Source: Saccharomycopsis crataegensis (lineage: Eukaryota; Ascomycota; Saccharomycetes; Ascoideales; Saccharomycopsidaceae). From it: a DNA stretch of 64,000 nt. This document shows positions 40,934 through 49,967 of the stretch, one piece after another. The DNA lies in the NCBI RefSeq assembly GCF_037102585.1, contig NW_027043824.1:741864-805863 (forward strand), written 5' to 3'. The stretch's first letter is position 1. The number at the start of each line of letters is the position of its first letter. The notes below the pieces were generated by a model. It saw only the letters and a list, made by a program, of their open reading frames with translations, was not told where the DNA came from and did no database searches. Both the position numbers and the translations under genes were made by a program.

Positions 40934-43528
40934 TTATTCATTGGAATTTTGATTTGTCTGTTTGTTTCTGGTTGCATCAGCTTCCAGAGTTGACAAATCA
41001 TCATTGGTTGGTGTTAATTCTGTTTTCTCATGTACTGGAATTTCATCACCCAGTAGCATTTCATCCTCCTCATATTCTTCTGAATCCTCATATTCGTCTT
41101 TTGCATCATAGATGTATTCTCCATCATTTTCATACTCCTCATCATATTCTTCGTCATTATCATTATCAGGTTCTGCACTTGATTCAGACAGGGTTGGCTC
41201 TTTAGAGCCAGTTTGTGCCAGTTTTGATGTCACTGATGGGAGTGGGTCTTTAATGACTAACTTAATAGATTTTGGTACAAATGGTTTTGGTGCTGAAGGC
41301 TTGGTGGTGTTAATTTTGGTCAAAATTGGGGTAGAGATTGGGGTAGATTTTGGGGTAGATTTTGGGGTAGAAGCTGGGGTAGAAGTTGGGTTGGACAAGG
41401 TTTGATTAGATTTTGGGATAGTTGGATGGGATCTAAACACATTCAACTTAATTTCTGGTTTGGCCGAGTCTTGTTTGGTTTCAGCTGGTTTATCCCTTTG
41501 AAGGATTTTCTTTGGTTTGACGGATGCCTTCTTTTTGGAGGCCTTTCTAACTTGATTAACCGGAGGAGGGGTGATTTGATGCTTTCTGTTGATAGCTGGT
41601 GTGGTAGTTTGGATATTTTCATAATCGTCATCTCTTTCTTTGGATATTAATCCCAATTGGTGGAATGGATTCTTCCATAAATTGCTCAGTTCATTTTGTG
41701 GTGGTTTTGACTGTCTGGATCTAGATGAACCATGAACCATGGTGAACTCGGTAGAAGGAACTTCAATCACTGGTGGTTGATTTTGCTTCTGTTTGGGGTT
41801 CTCATGACGATCATCTGTAACATTTTTCTTTGGCCGCTTAAAGTAACAGTCTTTAGCTACATGGCTAGGCTTTTTGCAAATCGCGCAAGATGCTTGCTTG
41901 CAATTGTATCTGGTGTGTTCTCTTGAACCACAATTGATACAGTGTAAGCATTTAGTAATAACTTTAGAAACAATGTTGTCTTGGTGAATAACCGGGATTT
42001 GTTTTCCTGGTTCCATTTCCAAGTAACCATAAATGTAACGATTTTTAAGCTCCTCGTTAGGTCTTTTAGTCATGTCACTTTTAATCACTGAGAATGATGT
42101 TGGTTCAATTTGGGCTAGGTCAAGCGCTTGCTTGATGGTAGCATCGACAAAATAGTCAGGGGTTGTTTCCAAGGCTGTTATCTCAATCAATTGGATTTCT
42201 TTATCATTCTTATTGATATTGATGCGTGGCTTGTAAGTGGATTGTTCAATGTCAACACTTAAATGGCTAGTGACAAAATCAATAAATGCATTACGTAACT
42301 TTTCATTCTTAGTTTGTAATTGACCTTTCAATATTGGGATAAGTGAGGATTTGAGACAAATAGTTTCATTTGAAATAAACAAGTAGTTTTGAGCTTCAAT
42401 TAAAGCTTTCTTGATGAAGTTGATATCATCATTATCATTCAAACCAGTTTCAATGTTGGTTAATTTAACATCGATTAATTTTTGGAAGGCATCCTTTATT
42501 GTACTCAAATGATCATCAAGCTCATACTTCCGGTAGAGCTCAGGTGGGATAATAAATGACATCATGATTTTTTGTTTATCTTGATGGCTCATAATAAATT
42601 TAATGTAATCCTCCTCTGCAATATTAGATTGTTTCAATCTTGAGAATTCATTAATTAAATGGGAATTTGTATAAAATTTGAAAAACTTTTCAATGGTGTA
42701 GATTTTGACAAATTCTTGATATTTCTCTTCAACATTTTCCACTTTTTGTGTGTCAAATCCGAAAAGTGATCCCCTCATGCCCTTTTCCTTAATGGCATAT
42801 TCAAGGACATCTTGGTGTTCGAACTTGATTGATTTGAGATATTTAGCCCATTTAAAAACTCTTTCGAATTTGGCTAAAACATTTTGAAAAGTGGAGGTGG
42901 TATTCATAATCAGGGTCCCCTGTTGGGATGCGCCTTTAGAGCCCGAGGCGATTTGGGCGTAGGATCTGCTGAAAGCAGCAACTGGGGCTGGGTTAGTTTT
43001 TTTTGGGGTTTTTTGGTTTTCAGAGTTTTTTTGGGTTTTGTTGTTTTCAATTTTTTTTTGGTTTTCAGAGTTTTCAGTAACAAAATCAATAGAAAAAGAA
43101 GGTTGTGAATCTCCTTGAGATTCAATGGTGGCTTGATTTGACATATGCATGTCGACGCTAGTGTCACCTGCACTATCAAGATTGCGATCGCAATCAACTG
43201 GAGAAACATTAATTTCCGGGGCTGGGCGGTGGGCAATATCAACATCAGAATCAGCATTAGAGGCCTCATTTATGGTATTAGATGGGGTTGCAAAGGTTTC
43301 AGCAGTACTTAAAAAAGTATTGTCATCTTCCTCAGTGATTTCTTCGTCTGAATGTGGTTTATTTCCGTGTTTGTTTACATTGTTTTGATCGGTTGCGTTG
43401 GGATTTGCATGATCTAAGTCAACGTTAATATCAGAAGAAACCAGGGTTTCTTGAGAAGGAGGATCATTTGTTGGATCAGTGGAGTAGTTAGAAGGCTTTG
43501 GAATTCTTTTGGTATTATTAATACTCAT
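40934..43528 (-). CDS. LINE A ORF1: RNA-binding Gag-like protein, intact
   Basis: 864 aa from the ATG at 43528 (MSINNTKRIPKPSNYS); the frame is open further upstream only through the poly(A) of a neighbour. ORF1 proteins coat LINE RNA. Two CCHC zinc knuckles are visible at about residues 528-565 (CINCGSREHTRYNC and CAICKKPSHVAKDC). The N-terminal 200 residues are polar and Asn/Ser/Thr-rich; the middle is helical and Lys-rich; the C-terminal third has a Thr/Pro repeat and an acidic tail. Its stop is 5 bases before the ORF2 ATG. Confidence 0.93.
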   Translation of the reverse strand: MSINNTKRIPKPSNYSTDPTNDPPSQETLVSSDINVDLDHANPNATDQNNVNKHGNKPHSDEEITEEDDNTFLSTAETFATPSNTINEASNADSDVDIAHRPAPEINVSPVDCDRNLDSAGDTSVDMHMSNQATIESQGDSQPSFSIDFVTENSENQKKIENNKTQKNSENQKTPKKTNPAPVAAFSRSYAQIASGSKGASQQGTLIMNTTSTFQNVLAKFERVFKWAKYLKSIKFEHQDVLEYAIKEKGMRGSLFGFDTQKVENVEEKYQEFVKIYTIEKFFKFYTNSHLINEFSRLKQSNIAEEDYIKFIMSHQDKQKIMMSFIIPPELYRKYELDDHLSTIKDAFQKLIDVKLTNIETGLNDNDDINFIKKALIEAQNYLFISNETICLKSSLIPILKGQLQTKNEKLRNAFIDFVTSHLSVDIEQSTYKPRININKNDKEIQLIEITALETTPDYFVDATIKQALDLAQIEPTSFSVIKSDMTKRPNEELKNRYIYGYLEMEPGKQIPVIHQDNIVSKVITKCLHCINCGSREHTRYNCKQASCAICKKPSHVAKDCYFKRPKKNVTDDRHENPKQKQNQPPVIEVPSTEFTMVHGSSRSRQSKPPQNELSNLWKNPFHQLGLISKERDDDYENIQTTTPAINRKHQITPPPVNQVRKASKKKASVKPKKILQRDKPAETKQDSAKPEIKLNVFRSHPTIPKSNQTLSNPTSTPASTPKSTPKSTPISTPILTKINTTKPSAPKPFVPKSIKLVIKDPLPSVTSKLAQTGSKEPTLSESSAEPDNDNDEEYDEEYENDGEYIYDAKDEYEDSEEYEEDEMLLGDEIPVHEKTELTPTNDDLSTLEADATRNKQTNQNSNE

Positions 43529-43538
43529 TTTTAGTCGG

Positions 43539-43575
43539 TTTTTTTTTTTTTTTTTTTTTTTTTCCTTCAAAGTTC
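43539..43575 (-). mobile_element. Minimal LINE B 3' stub with 25-base poly(A)
   Basis: On the minus strand only GAACTTTGAAGG, the last 12 bases of LINE B, followed by A25. It lies between the LTR end at 43581 and the 5' end of LINE A copy 2. Confidence 0.7.
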
Positions 43576-43580
43576 AAAAA

Positions 43581-43625
43581 TCTTCTTGGTCGAGAACAAT
43601 CATCGACAAGAAGCAGAGTGTAACA
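43581..43625 (-). mobile_element. Outer 45 bp of a Ty3-like LTR (family I end) upstream of tRNA-Gln
   Basis: Minus strand TGTTACACTCTGCTTCTTGT ... ACCAAGAAGA, identical to the first 45 bases of the intact LTR at 62806. Distance to tRNA-Gln is 12 bases. The LTR is cut exactly at base 45. Confidence 0.85.
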
Positions 43626-43637
43626 CAAAGCAAATAA

Positions 43638-43709
43638 GGTTGTATAGTGTAGTGGTTATCACTTTCGGTTTTGATCCGAACAACCCCGGTTCGAATCCGG
43701 GTACGACCT
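43638..43709 (+). tRNA. tRNA-Gln (anticodon UUG)
   Basis: Cloverleaf with acceptor GGTTGTA/TACGACC, anticodon stem TTCGG/CCGAA and loop TTTTGAT (anticodon TTG), T-loop GTTCGAATC. No intron. tRNA-Leu starts 5 bases after its end. Confidence 0.96.
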
Positions 43710-43714
43710 TTCTT

Positions 43715-43833
43715 GGAGGGTTGGCCGAGCGGTCTAAGGCGATCGACTCAAGAATCACATTTCTTCTTCTGTGTTAATCCAGTAGAGCAATCGATTATCG
43801 TAAGATGCGCGAGTTCGAATCTCGCATCCTTCA
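43715..43833 (+). tRNA. tRNA-Leu (anticodon CAA), intron-containing
   Basis: Acceptor GGAGGGT/ATCCTTC, D-arm TGGCCGAGCGGTCTAAGGC, anticodon stem ATCGA/TCGAT with loop CTCAAGA interrupted by an intron of about 35 bases, long variable arm and T-loop GTTCGAATC. A CAA tRNA-Leu with an intron is the normal yeast arrangement. A T7 terminator follows. Confidence 0.93.
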
Positions 43834-44284
43834 TTTTTTTGGCGGTTAACCTTTACTCTTTACCTCAGTGCGTCGTTCCTATTGGCTGTTGAGTTCAGTA
43901 AGAGAATGTGGTGGTTTACATAATCAATTTATAATCATCATAACTTACTATTTCTGGATATATCGAAATTTTGATATATTGGAAATATCAACATACAAAT
44001 ACATTTATATGCATAAGTAGATTGTAGTCAACTGGGATTGAGGACCATACCTTTACCTAGATGCTACTTTACAACTCATTTGGGGTTCAAAGTAGATCTA
44101 AAGCTCGGTTATTTGGAGTAGGTGCTTAGATTGGGATGGCCAAGCACAAATATACGTTTGAGTAATTCGCTGCACCAGACTATCTTTGAGAATAACTAGA
44201 AAATATCATAAGGGGCAACGAACCACTGTGCCAGAGTTATTAATTCCCTTAATTCATCATACTTCGGCCTTCTGATGACGAATC
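43834..44284. other. Intergenic region, nothing recognised
   Basis: After the tRNA-Leu terminator the sequence is unique within the window, with no ORF, tRNA or LTR terminus. It ends at the TGTTAGAATTC start of a solo LTR. Confidence 0.4.
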
Positions 44285-44684
44285 TGTTAGAATTCTACAG
44301 GTCTACAAAGTATTTTAATAAATAAAGACGAAACAAACGCACTCACGTATAATAACAAACACTTTAGATAATAAAGTTAAATATAAGGACAAACAGCACG
44401 ACACCTAGCAACCTTAAACCAATAATGGCTGTAAATATAATCTTGATAGCAACGACTATAATATTTATTAGTAGAGATCTAATGATCTGTTTCCTAGTAT
44501 AAGACCTACAGACCCCTTGATTGTAGGATCTCGAACTTGCGACAACAGAGCGCACTTTTATCAGAAGAGGTAACTATTGTACATAGGTGTCCGGCGTTTT
44601 TCTTGTCGGAAAAACATTATTCCACCATAGTGCACAAAATCAAACTATTGGAGCTTGCACTGTACTTAGAGCTACATTTCAACA
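44285..44684 (+). mobile_element. Solo LTR, family IV, copy 2
   Basis: 400 bases, TGTTAGAATTCTACAGGTC to CATTTCAACA. It is the shortest copy because the internal GGACAGTAGTAA repeat is reduced to one unit. LINE B 3' UTR sequence (minus) begins immediately at its right end, lacking the usual last ~20 bases and poly(A). Confidence 0.85.
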
Positions 44685-44870
44685 ATTAATAAATATATAA
44701 TTATATATATCTATGTAAAATCTTATAAGCTAATGCTCATTATATATGTTAGGGAAAACCATATCATATGGTGAAAAACCCTTTAGTGATAATTATTAGT
44801 ATTTAAATAAAATGTTTTTTTTGTTATTGTTTTTGTTAATTTTTTTTTCTTTTTTGTTTTGATCGACTAT

Positions 44871-47800
44871 TCAGCTCCCAGTAGTAATGATATAAATCAA
44901 GTTGTTAATTGATGTGTTCCAATCAATTTGGTTATGATATCTTAGGCGTGAGAGTTTGCGTTGATAGCATAGGTAGCGGTCGATCTTTTTGATTGTTGAT
45001 TCTGAATGATTGGGAGCGATTAAGTTATTCCATGCTAATGGAATTGGGATTTTCAATCTTGACCATAACTCGGTTGATAATGGGCATTGAATTAGGAAAT
45101 GGGTCATTTTGATCTTGACTTGGAGTTCTGGTGATTCATGTTGTTGGTCTTGAGAGACGGTTTCGAGCCCGCAATAGTGACATTTTCTATGTTGGTAAAA
45201 AAATTGTTCAGCACCTAAGTGGAATATGTGTATGTTTTCAAAGTAACCAGGGCTATTATGTTGGTATTTGTGGAGTCTCTTCCAGAAAGAGTTTTGTTTC
45301 GTTTGGGTGACTTCTTGGATATTGGTTAAAGTGGTGGATAGTTTATGTTTATCAATTCTGGCTCTTTTTTTCTTGCTTCCCTGTTTGTGTTCAAACTCCA
45401 TGACCAGTTTTGGGATCTCCATTTGATAGATAGTTGGTATACCGTCTTGAATGGACTTGGCAAGGTCTGAGTGTTTGATATTCATTGGGCTCAATGTTTG
45501 TTGTTGAGATATTGGTTTGGACAATAATTTATACCAAGCCACAAAAGCACATTTTTCCGCTGTGGTGAACATTGGAAGATTTATAACCTGGTTGAGTATG
45601 GACCTGCTGTCTCTCTTATTCTTGATATTGATCTGGTCACCCAATATTAACCGCCACCAGTATTGGGTTTTTATATATCCTTGTATCGACTGCTCTTCCT
45701 CGGATAGATTTTGTTTGATGATCATGTTTATTGCTAGTTGGATCTTGAATCGGAGTAACTGGCAATATGGGTTTAAAGATTTGAGAAAGAGTTGTTGAAA
45801 GATTTTTGCCTTGCGGTAGCTCAATTGGCTTTTGATATCCACCATGCCATATCCTCCTTTCAATGGGCTTGTTTTTAAAGTGTCCATGGAGATTTTCAGT
45901 TTTTTGTTCACCTGGTTTTTGATGGATTGTTCTAGCAAATCTATTTGGTCTGGAAGCATAGGTGCATGAATCTCGTGGTAATATAGCTTAGACAAGATAT
46001 ATGTGTTATATCCGACTATTTGACTTGATATTGGTAGTGAATTCATGTTGGTCGTGTAATATTTGGTGCTGATGTCTTTTTGGAGAGTATTAGGCCAGGT
46101 TTGACACGAGTTCCCAATTTTAACGCCTAGATATTGGATTTCATAATTATTGTCAGCAATATCTATTTGGAAGTCGGACTGGAATGGTATTTGATCGCAT
46201 GGAACAATTAATCTGGATTTGCTTTTGTTTAATTTAGAACCACTGACTTGTTCGAACGCCTGAATTATCTTCATAGTGTTTTTGAAGTCATTATGATCTC
46301 TCAAGAATAAGGTAACATCATCTGCATAGGCAAGGTATTTGACTCTGGGGATGATGTTTGGTTGGATCTTATGGTTGTAACTGAATCCTTTATTTAATCT
46401 TTGGATGGCTCTTAGAAATGGTTCAAGGGCTAACGCGAAAATTGTTGGTGAAAGTGGGTTGCCCTGAAGGGTTCCGTTTCTTAATGGGAAAGAAGGGCCT
46501 GTAATGTTATTTAGGCAGATGGTTCCGAGGGCTTTGGTAAGGATAGCGTGAATAGTTTCCGTCATTTTTCCAAAATTGAGTTTTCGAAGTAATATTTTAA
46601 GGTATAGATGGGAAATCTGGTCAAAAGCCTTTTCAAAGTCAGCAAGCATGATTCGGTGGTTAGTAGAATGATTGACATGTGGCTTGTCTTGTGGGGATAT
46701 TAAACTGGAAAGCAAGTCACCGAAAATTGTTATATTAGAGAAGGAGGATCTTTCAGGTATGAAACCAACTTGATTTGGGCCGATAATTTTTTGCAAGAAC
46801 GGGAGCAAACGGGCGTTGATGATGCTGGAAAAGAGTTTCAAATTTGTGTTGATTAATGCTATGGGCCTGTAATTCTCCACTTTTTGAACATCGTTGTTTG
46901 GTTTTGGTATGAGAGTGAATTTTATGGTTCGATAGTTGAATGGAATTTCCCCTGAAGAAAGAATTTGGTTAAATTCTTTTAGAAGTATGTGTTTTATCTG
47001 AGGAAAGAGAGACTTATAAACGCCGTATGGTATACCATCTACCCCGGGGGCGGATTGAGTATTGGATTCAGTAACGGCATATTCCAATTCTGTCATGGTG
47101 ATTGGTTTGTTCAAGTTGTTGGATTCAGTGTTGGTTAGTGGTAACTGATCTCCCAAGGAGGCGTTGATGAACCTTTCTATATTTTCCGAGCTCTTTGAAC
47201 CACAAGATCCATCGTAGAGTTTTTGATAGTAATTGGTTACTTCTAGAAGCATGTCTTGCTGTGATGTCAATAAAGCGCCATCTGAAGCTTTGAGGGCTTT
47301 GATTGGGCGCGGTATGGAGTGTTGGTGGAACCTAGTTCTTATGTGGTCATAATAATTTGGTTCATCAGTATTTTCTGTTATTTTCTTGTGTACCATCGTC
47401 AAAAAATTCAGCTTCAAGCGAATCTCGGAAATGAGGTCTGAAGTAGAGTTCACAGTGGGTGGAAACTTGATCTTCAGAAGCCATTGAATAATATGATTTT
47501 TAATGATATTATGTTGGGGGATGTAAGTCATTGCATGAGGTTGAGTGTTGATTTCAAGAATAATAGAATCGTGAGTTGAAGAAAACTTTAGATAGTTTTG
47601 TTGGGACATTTGAATATGAAATCTGTTTTTGTCGGAGATCATGGACTGACTGATATAAAAACGATCTATTCTGCGACTACTTTCTTCCGTGGTGGATTGG
47701 TTAGTCCAATTCTTTTTAATCTGGTGCAATTTTGGATGTTCATAGATATCTGCTAGCTTGAAAGTTTTGATTAGCTTTTTAAGCGACTCGGACGATCTTT

Positions 47801-48359
47801 GTTCGCGAGAACGGAAGTTAGCAGAGTCGCTTGAATTGACAAAATTATTAAAGTCACCTCCGAGAATAATGTTGATGGTCTTATTGTTGTTTCTCGCTCT
47901 GAGAGTGGTAAGCTGGGTTTGGAGGGTGATGGAGAGTTGATTTTGAAGAAGGATTTGTTTTTGGTAATCAGCAGATGGGTTGTAGATATTGATTAGCCAA
48001 AGCCAGTTATTGGCATCTTGTTCAATAATGGCATCTTGTTCAATAATGGCATCTGTGATATAAACCTGGAGCTGGCTCAGTACTGCAATTGTTAGCAATG
48101 AATGATCAACAACCTTTATGTGGTCCTCAATTATAATAGCTGTGCGGGATGATGGAGTATTTTTGTAAATTTTTTTGTTTTGGTGTTGGAAGAGGAAGTC
48201 CTCGCCAAGATTAAGTTCTTGAAACATTGAAATGTTATATTGGTTTGATAGATGGAGAATTTTGGAGTCATCCAATCTCAATCTTTGGATGTTTTGACTA
48301 ATGATCGATAGTTTACTCATTTTGTGTATGAGAGGGGTTTTTTGTGACATTTGAGCCAT
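44871..48359 (-). CDS. LINE B ORF2: endonuclease-reverse transcriptase, intact
   Basis: 1162 aa from 48359 (an internal Met in HKMSKLSIISQNIQRL may be the true start). The APE-like endonuclease covers about residues 1-265 (SQNIQRL, FQELNLGEDF, LGGDFNNF, SRRIDRFYI, STHDSI). The reverse transcriptase covers about 410-710 (IPKPNNDVQKVENYRPIAL, GFIPERSSFSN, LADFEKAFDQIS, GTLQGNPLSPTIFAL, catalytic YLAYADDVTLFL near 675-686). A C-terminal Cys/His motif (CHYCGLE...HFLIQCPLS) follows. A perfect 18-base tandem duplication (48012-48047) adds the repeat DAIIEQ in the endonuclease without breaking the frame. Confidence 0.94.
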   Translation of the reverse strand: MAQMSQKTPLIHKMSKLSIISQNIQRLRLDDSKILHLSNQYNISMFQELNLGEDFLFQHQNKKIYKNTPSSRTAIIIEDHIKVVDHSLLTIAVLSQLQVYITDAIIEQDAIIEQDANNWLWLINIYNPSADYQKQILLQNQLSITLQTQLTTLRARNNNKTINIILGGDFNNFVNSSDSANFRSREQRSSESLKKLIKTFKLADIYEHPKLHQIKKNWTNQSTTEESSRRIDRFYISQSMISDKNRFHIQMSQQNYLKFSSTHDSIILEINTQPHAMTYIPQHNIIKNHIIQWLLKIKFPPTVNSTSDLISEIRLKLNFLTMVHKKITENTDEPNYYDHIRTRFHQHSIPRPIKALKASDGALLTSQQDMLLEVTNYYQKLYDGSCGSKSSENIERFINASLGDQLPLTNTESNNLNKPITMTELEYAVTESNTQSAPGVDGIPYGVYKSLFPQIKHILLKEFNQILSSGEIPFNYRTIKFTLIPKPNNDVQKVENYRPIALINTNLKLFSSIINARLLPFLQKIIGPNQVGFIPERSSFSNITIFGDLLSSLISPQDKPHVNHSTNHRIMLADFEKAFDQISHLYLKILLRKLNFGKMTETIHAILTKALGTICLNNITGPSFPLRNGTLQGNPLSPTIFALALEPFLRAIQRLNKGFSYNHKIQPNIIPRVKYLAYADDVTLFLRDHNDFKNTMKIIQAFEQVSGSKLNKSKSRLIVPCDQIPFQSDFQIDIADNNYEIQYLGVKIGNSCQTWPNTLQKDISTKYYTTNMNSLPISSQIVGYNTYILSKLYYHEIHAPMLPDQIDLLEQSIKNQVNKKLKISMDTLKTSPLKGGYGMVDIKSQLSYRKAKIFQQLFLKSLNPYCQLLRFKIQLAINMIIKQNLSEEEQSIQGYIKTQYWWRLILGDQINIKNKRDSRSILNQVINLPMFTTAEKCAFVAWYKLLSKPISQQQTLSPMNIKHSDLAKSIQDGIPTIYQMEIPKLVMEFEHKQGSKKKRARIDKHKLSTTLTNIQEVTQTKQNSFWKRLHKYQHNSPGYFENIHIFHLGAEQFFYQHRKCHYCGLETVSQDQQHESPELQVKIKMTHFLIQCPLSTELWSRLKIPIPLAWNNLIAPNHSESTIKKIDRYLCYQRKLSRLRYHNQIDWNTSINNLIYIITTGS

Positions 48360-48374
48360 CTGATTGAGGTGAAT

Positions 48375-49012
48375 TTATTTCGTTGTTGTTATCATCCAGG
48401 GGGGAGATTGTTCTTTTGACAGAAGCTTCATTGGCCGGGGAGTAAATGATTCCTGTGGCGTGGGCATTTTGTCTGAGTTTTCCAGGATAGATGGATGGTT
48501 TGAGAAGGAGGAAGCTGAATGAGGTGAGGTAGAAATAGGGGTAGGAACAGAGGTAGGGACAGAAGCAGGGACAGAGGTAGGGACCGAAGCAAGGACAGAA
48601 GCAGGGATAGAAGAAGTGGCCAGAGCCGAGGAAGTGACAGTATCACGGGCAGGGGTAGGTGAAGGAGGAATGTTGGCAGCAGAAGAGGTAGTATGATGTT
48701 GTGAGTTTACTTCTTGATGTCTGCGAGAAACACGGACCTGAGGGTGGGATGAAGGTGAGGCGAGGATCTTTTTGGAGACCTTGCTAATATGGGCCAGCTT
48801 GATGGCGCTAATGGCCGCGAACTTGGCATGCTTCTTTGATTTACCTTTCTTGGACAATAATTCTATTGGTTTGGTTTGATGTCTGAGAGTAGCAGTGTGT
48901 TGGGTTGTAGAGGTTTCGAGTTCATCCATGGATTGGTCTGCATCAGTAGAGAGGCCTTCCTCTAAAGCATCTTCATCATTGGATGGGTAGTTCTTTTCCA
49001 AAGTATCTTGAA
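48375..49012 (-). pseudogene. LINE B ORF1, C-terminal fragment
   Basis: About 212 codons of LINE-derived sequence with no zinc knuckle; the N-terminal part is missing. It is acidic at first (SNDEDALEEGLSTDADQS), then basic, then rich in Ser/Pro/Val repeats (SVLASVPTSVPASVPTS). The frame reads on into the LTR fragment (49013-49031) without an ATG. It ends 15 bases before ORF2. Confidence 0.8.
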
Positions 49013-49057
49013 TCTTCTTGGTCGAGAACAATCATCGACAAGAAGCAGAGTGTAACA
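49013..49057 (-). mobile_element. Outer 45 bp of a Ty3-like LTR (family I end)
   Basis: Minus strand TGTTACACTCTGCTTCTTGT ... ACCAAGAAGA, cut at base 45 by LINE B. Four bases (AAAA) separate its outer end from the LTR at 49062, so two LTR ends lie back-to-back. Confidence 0.85.
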
Positions 49058-49061
49058 AAAA

Positions 49062-49366
49062 TGTTACAATCAGTGTGCAAGGGCACACTAGATTCTGGAA
49101 TCAAGTGGAGATTACAGGCAGTATTTTATATCCAAAGAGACTTGTCCTTCCTAAACTAAATCAAGGTCAAAACTAAAGGAATGTTGAATCCTTAAATAAA
49201 TAAAATGGTTAAAACTAATAATGGGGTGTTGGACCCGTTCTCGCAATAAAAGACTAAAACATAAAGGGGTAAGACAAGGATAAGAGATAAGGGATCAGGG
49301 GTGGGACATAAGGTGATACCTCGATGAGGTAATGCCGATCATGGGTTCCGTATGGTACCATACCGA
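49062..49366 (+). mobile_element. Ty3-like LTR, family II, interrupted near its right end
   Basis: TGTTACAATCAGTGTGCAAG to ATGGTACCATACCGA, 305 bases. It shares its inner right half (ATAATGGGGTGTTGGACCC and onward) with the family I LTR. It is cut at ACCGA by a LINE A poly(A) tail, the same base as in the copy at 35194. Confidence 0.82.
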
Positions 49367-49697
49367 TTTTTTTTTTAAAGACAAAATTCAATATATTAAT
49401 TGATTATATAACTATATATCTCATAAACTACCTAATGTAGTTTGAAAATTAAATTGTTAAAGGAAACCATTAATGGTGAAAAACCCTATTATTGTGAAAA
49501 AATGTTTTTATGCGTTTTTAATTTTTGTTGTTTTTTGTTTTTTTTTGATTTTATTTTTTTTTTTGATTTTATTTTCTTGTTTTTCCCCACCTATTTTTTC
49601 TTCTCCGCTTGAAAGATATTGCTTTCAAGCAAGAAGATCATTGAATCAACGGCCATATGACAATTGAAATGCCTTTTGGATTTCAATCTTGATAATT
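49367..49697 (-). mobile_element. LINE A copy 4, strongly 5'-truncated
   Basis: T10 tail on plus, the 3' UTR with the hairpin and the last ~25 codons of ORF2. Several small differences from copies 1-3 suggest it is somewhat older. Confidence 0.88.
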
Positions 49698-49754
49698 GAA
49701 TTAATGAATGAATTGTATATTAACGAGTCACAGAGGTTCTAAATAACATGCAAG
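49698..49754 (-). mobile_element. LINE C 3' end with (ATTC)n-type tail
   Basis: Minus strand CTTGCATGTTATTTAGAACC ... ATATACAATTCATTCATTAA: the last ~57 bases of the unit also found at 13351 and 55385. It is oriented like its neighbours. Confidence 0.7.
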
Positions 49755-49768
49755 ATCTTAACCCGTGA

Positions 49769-49887
49769 TTTTTTTTTTTTTATAAAGTCCCTATATTTAA
49801 CTACTAAGAGCTATATAGGTCATCGCACTTTTTATGTACGGTTATTATGATCAATTATGCGCAGCTATGGCGACTTATTTGGTATCC
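49769..49887 (-). mobile_element. Unit 'Y', copy 2
   Basis: Near-identical to 35513-35637 in reverse, with a 12-base A tail (T run at 49769-49780). The sequence upstream in its own direction (49888-49967) has no counterpart in the window and may be more of the same unit. Confidence 0.6.
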
Positions 49888-49967
49888 GTTTTCTCCCAAT
49901 ATTTTTGTTAACCCGGGAGTTTGGGTTGGAAAATGCAATGTTTTTGACTTGTAGCAACCTGTCACTA

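Larger units (their letters stand above)
37267..43538 (-). mobile_element. LINE A copy 2 (Zorro-like), nearly full length
   Basis: The most complete LINE A here: a very short 5' leader (~10 bases), full ORF1, full-length but frameshifted ORF2, 3' UTR and poly(A). It forms a >4 kb inverted repeat with copy 1. Its 5' end abuts a 25-base poly(A) tail of a LINE B stub at 43539. Confidence 0.92.
44685..49012 (-). mobile_element. LINE B copy 1 (Zorro-like), truncated in ORF1
   Basis: A second L1-clade LINE with about the same layout as LINE A but clearly diverged proteins. It contains the end of ORF1, a complete ORF2 and the 3' UTR. Its 5' end joins base 45 of an LTR end at 49013; its 3' end is cut by the solo LTR. 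Confidence 0.9.

Noticed and set aside
41112-41405. ORFs antisense to the LINE A ORF1 tail (also at 30757-31050 and 63465-63758)
   Set aside because: Shadow of the acidic and Thr/Pro repeats; present wherever ORF1 is present.
43586-43892. Two short ORFs across 43.6-43.9 kb
   Set aside because: They run through tRNA-Gln and tRNA-Leu, whose structures are unambiguous.
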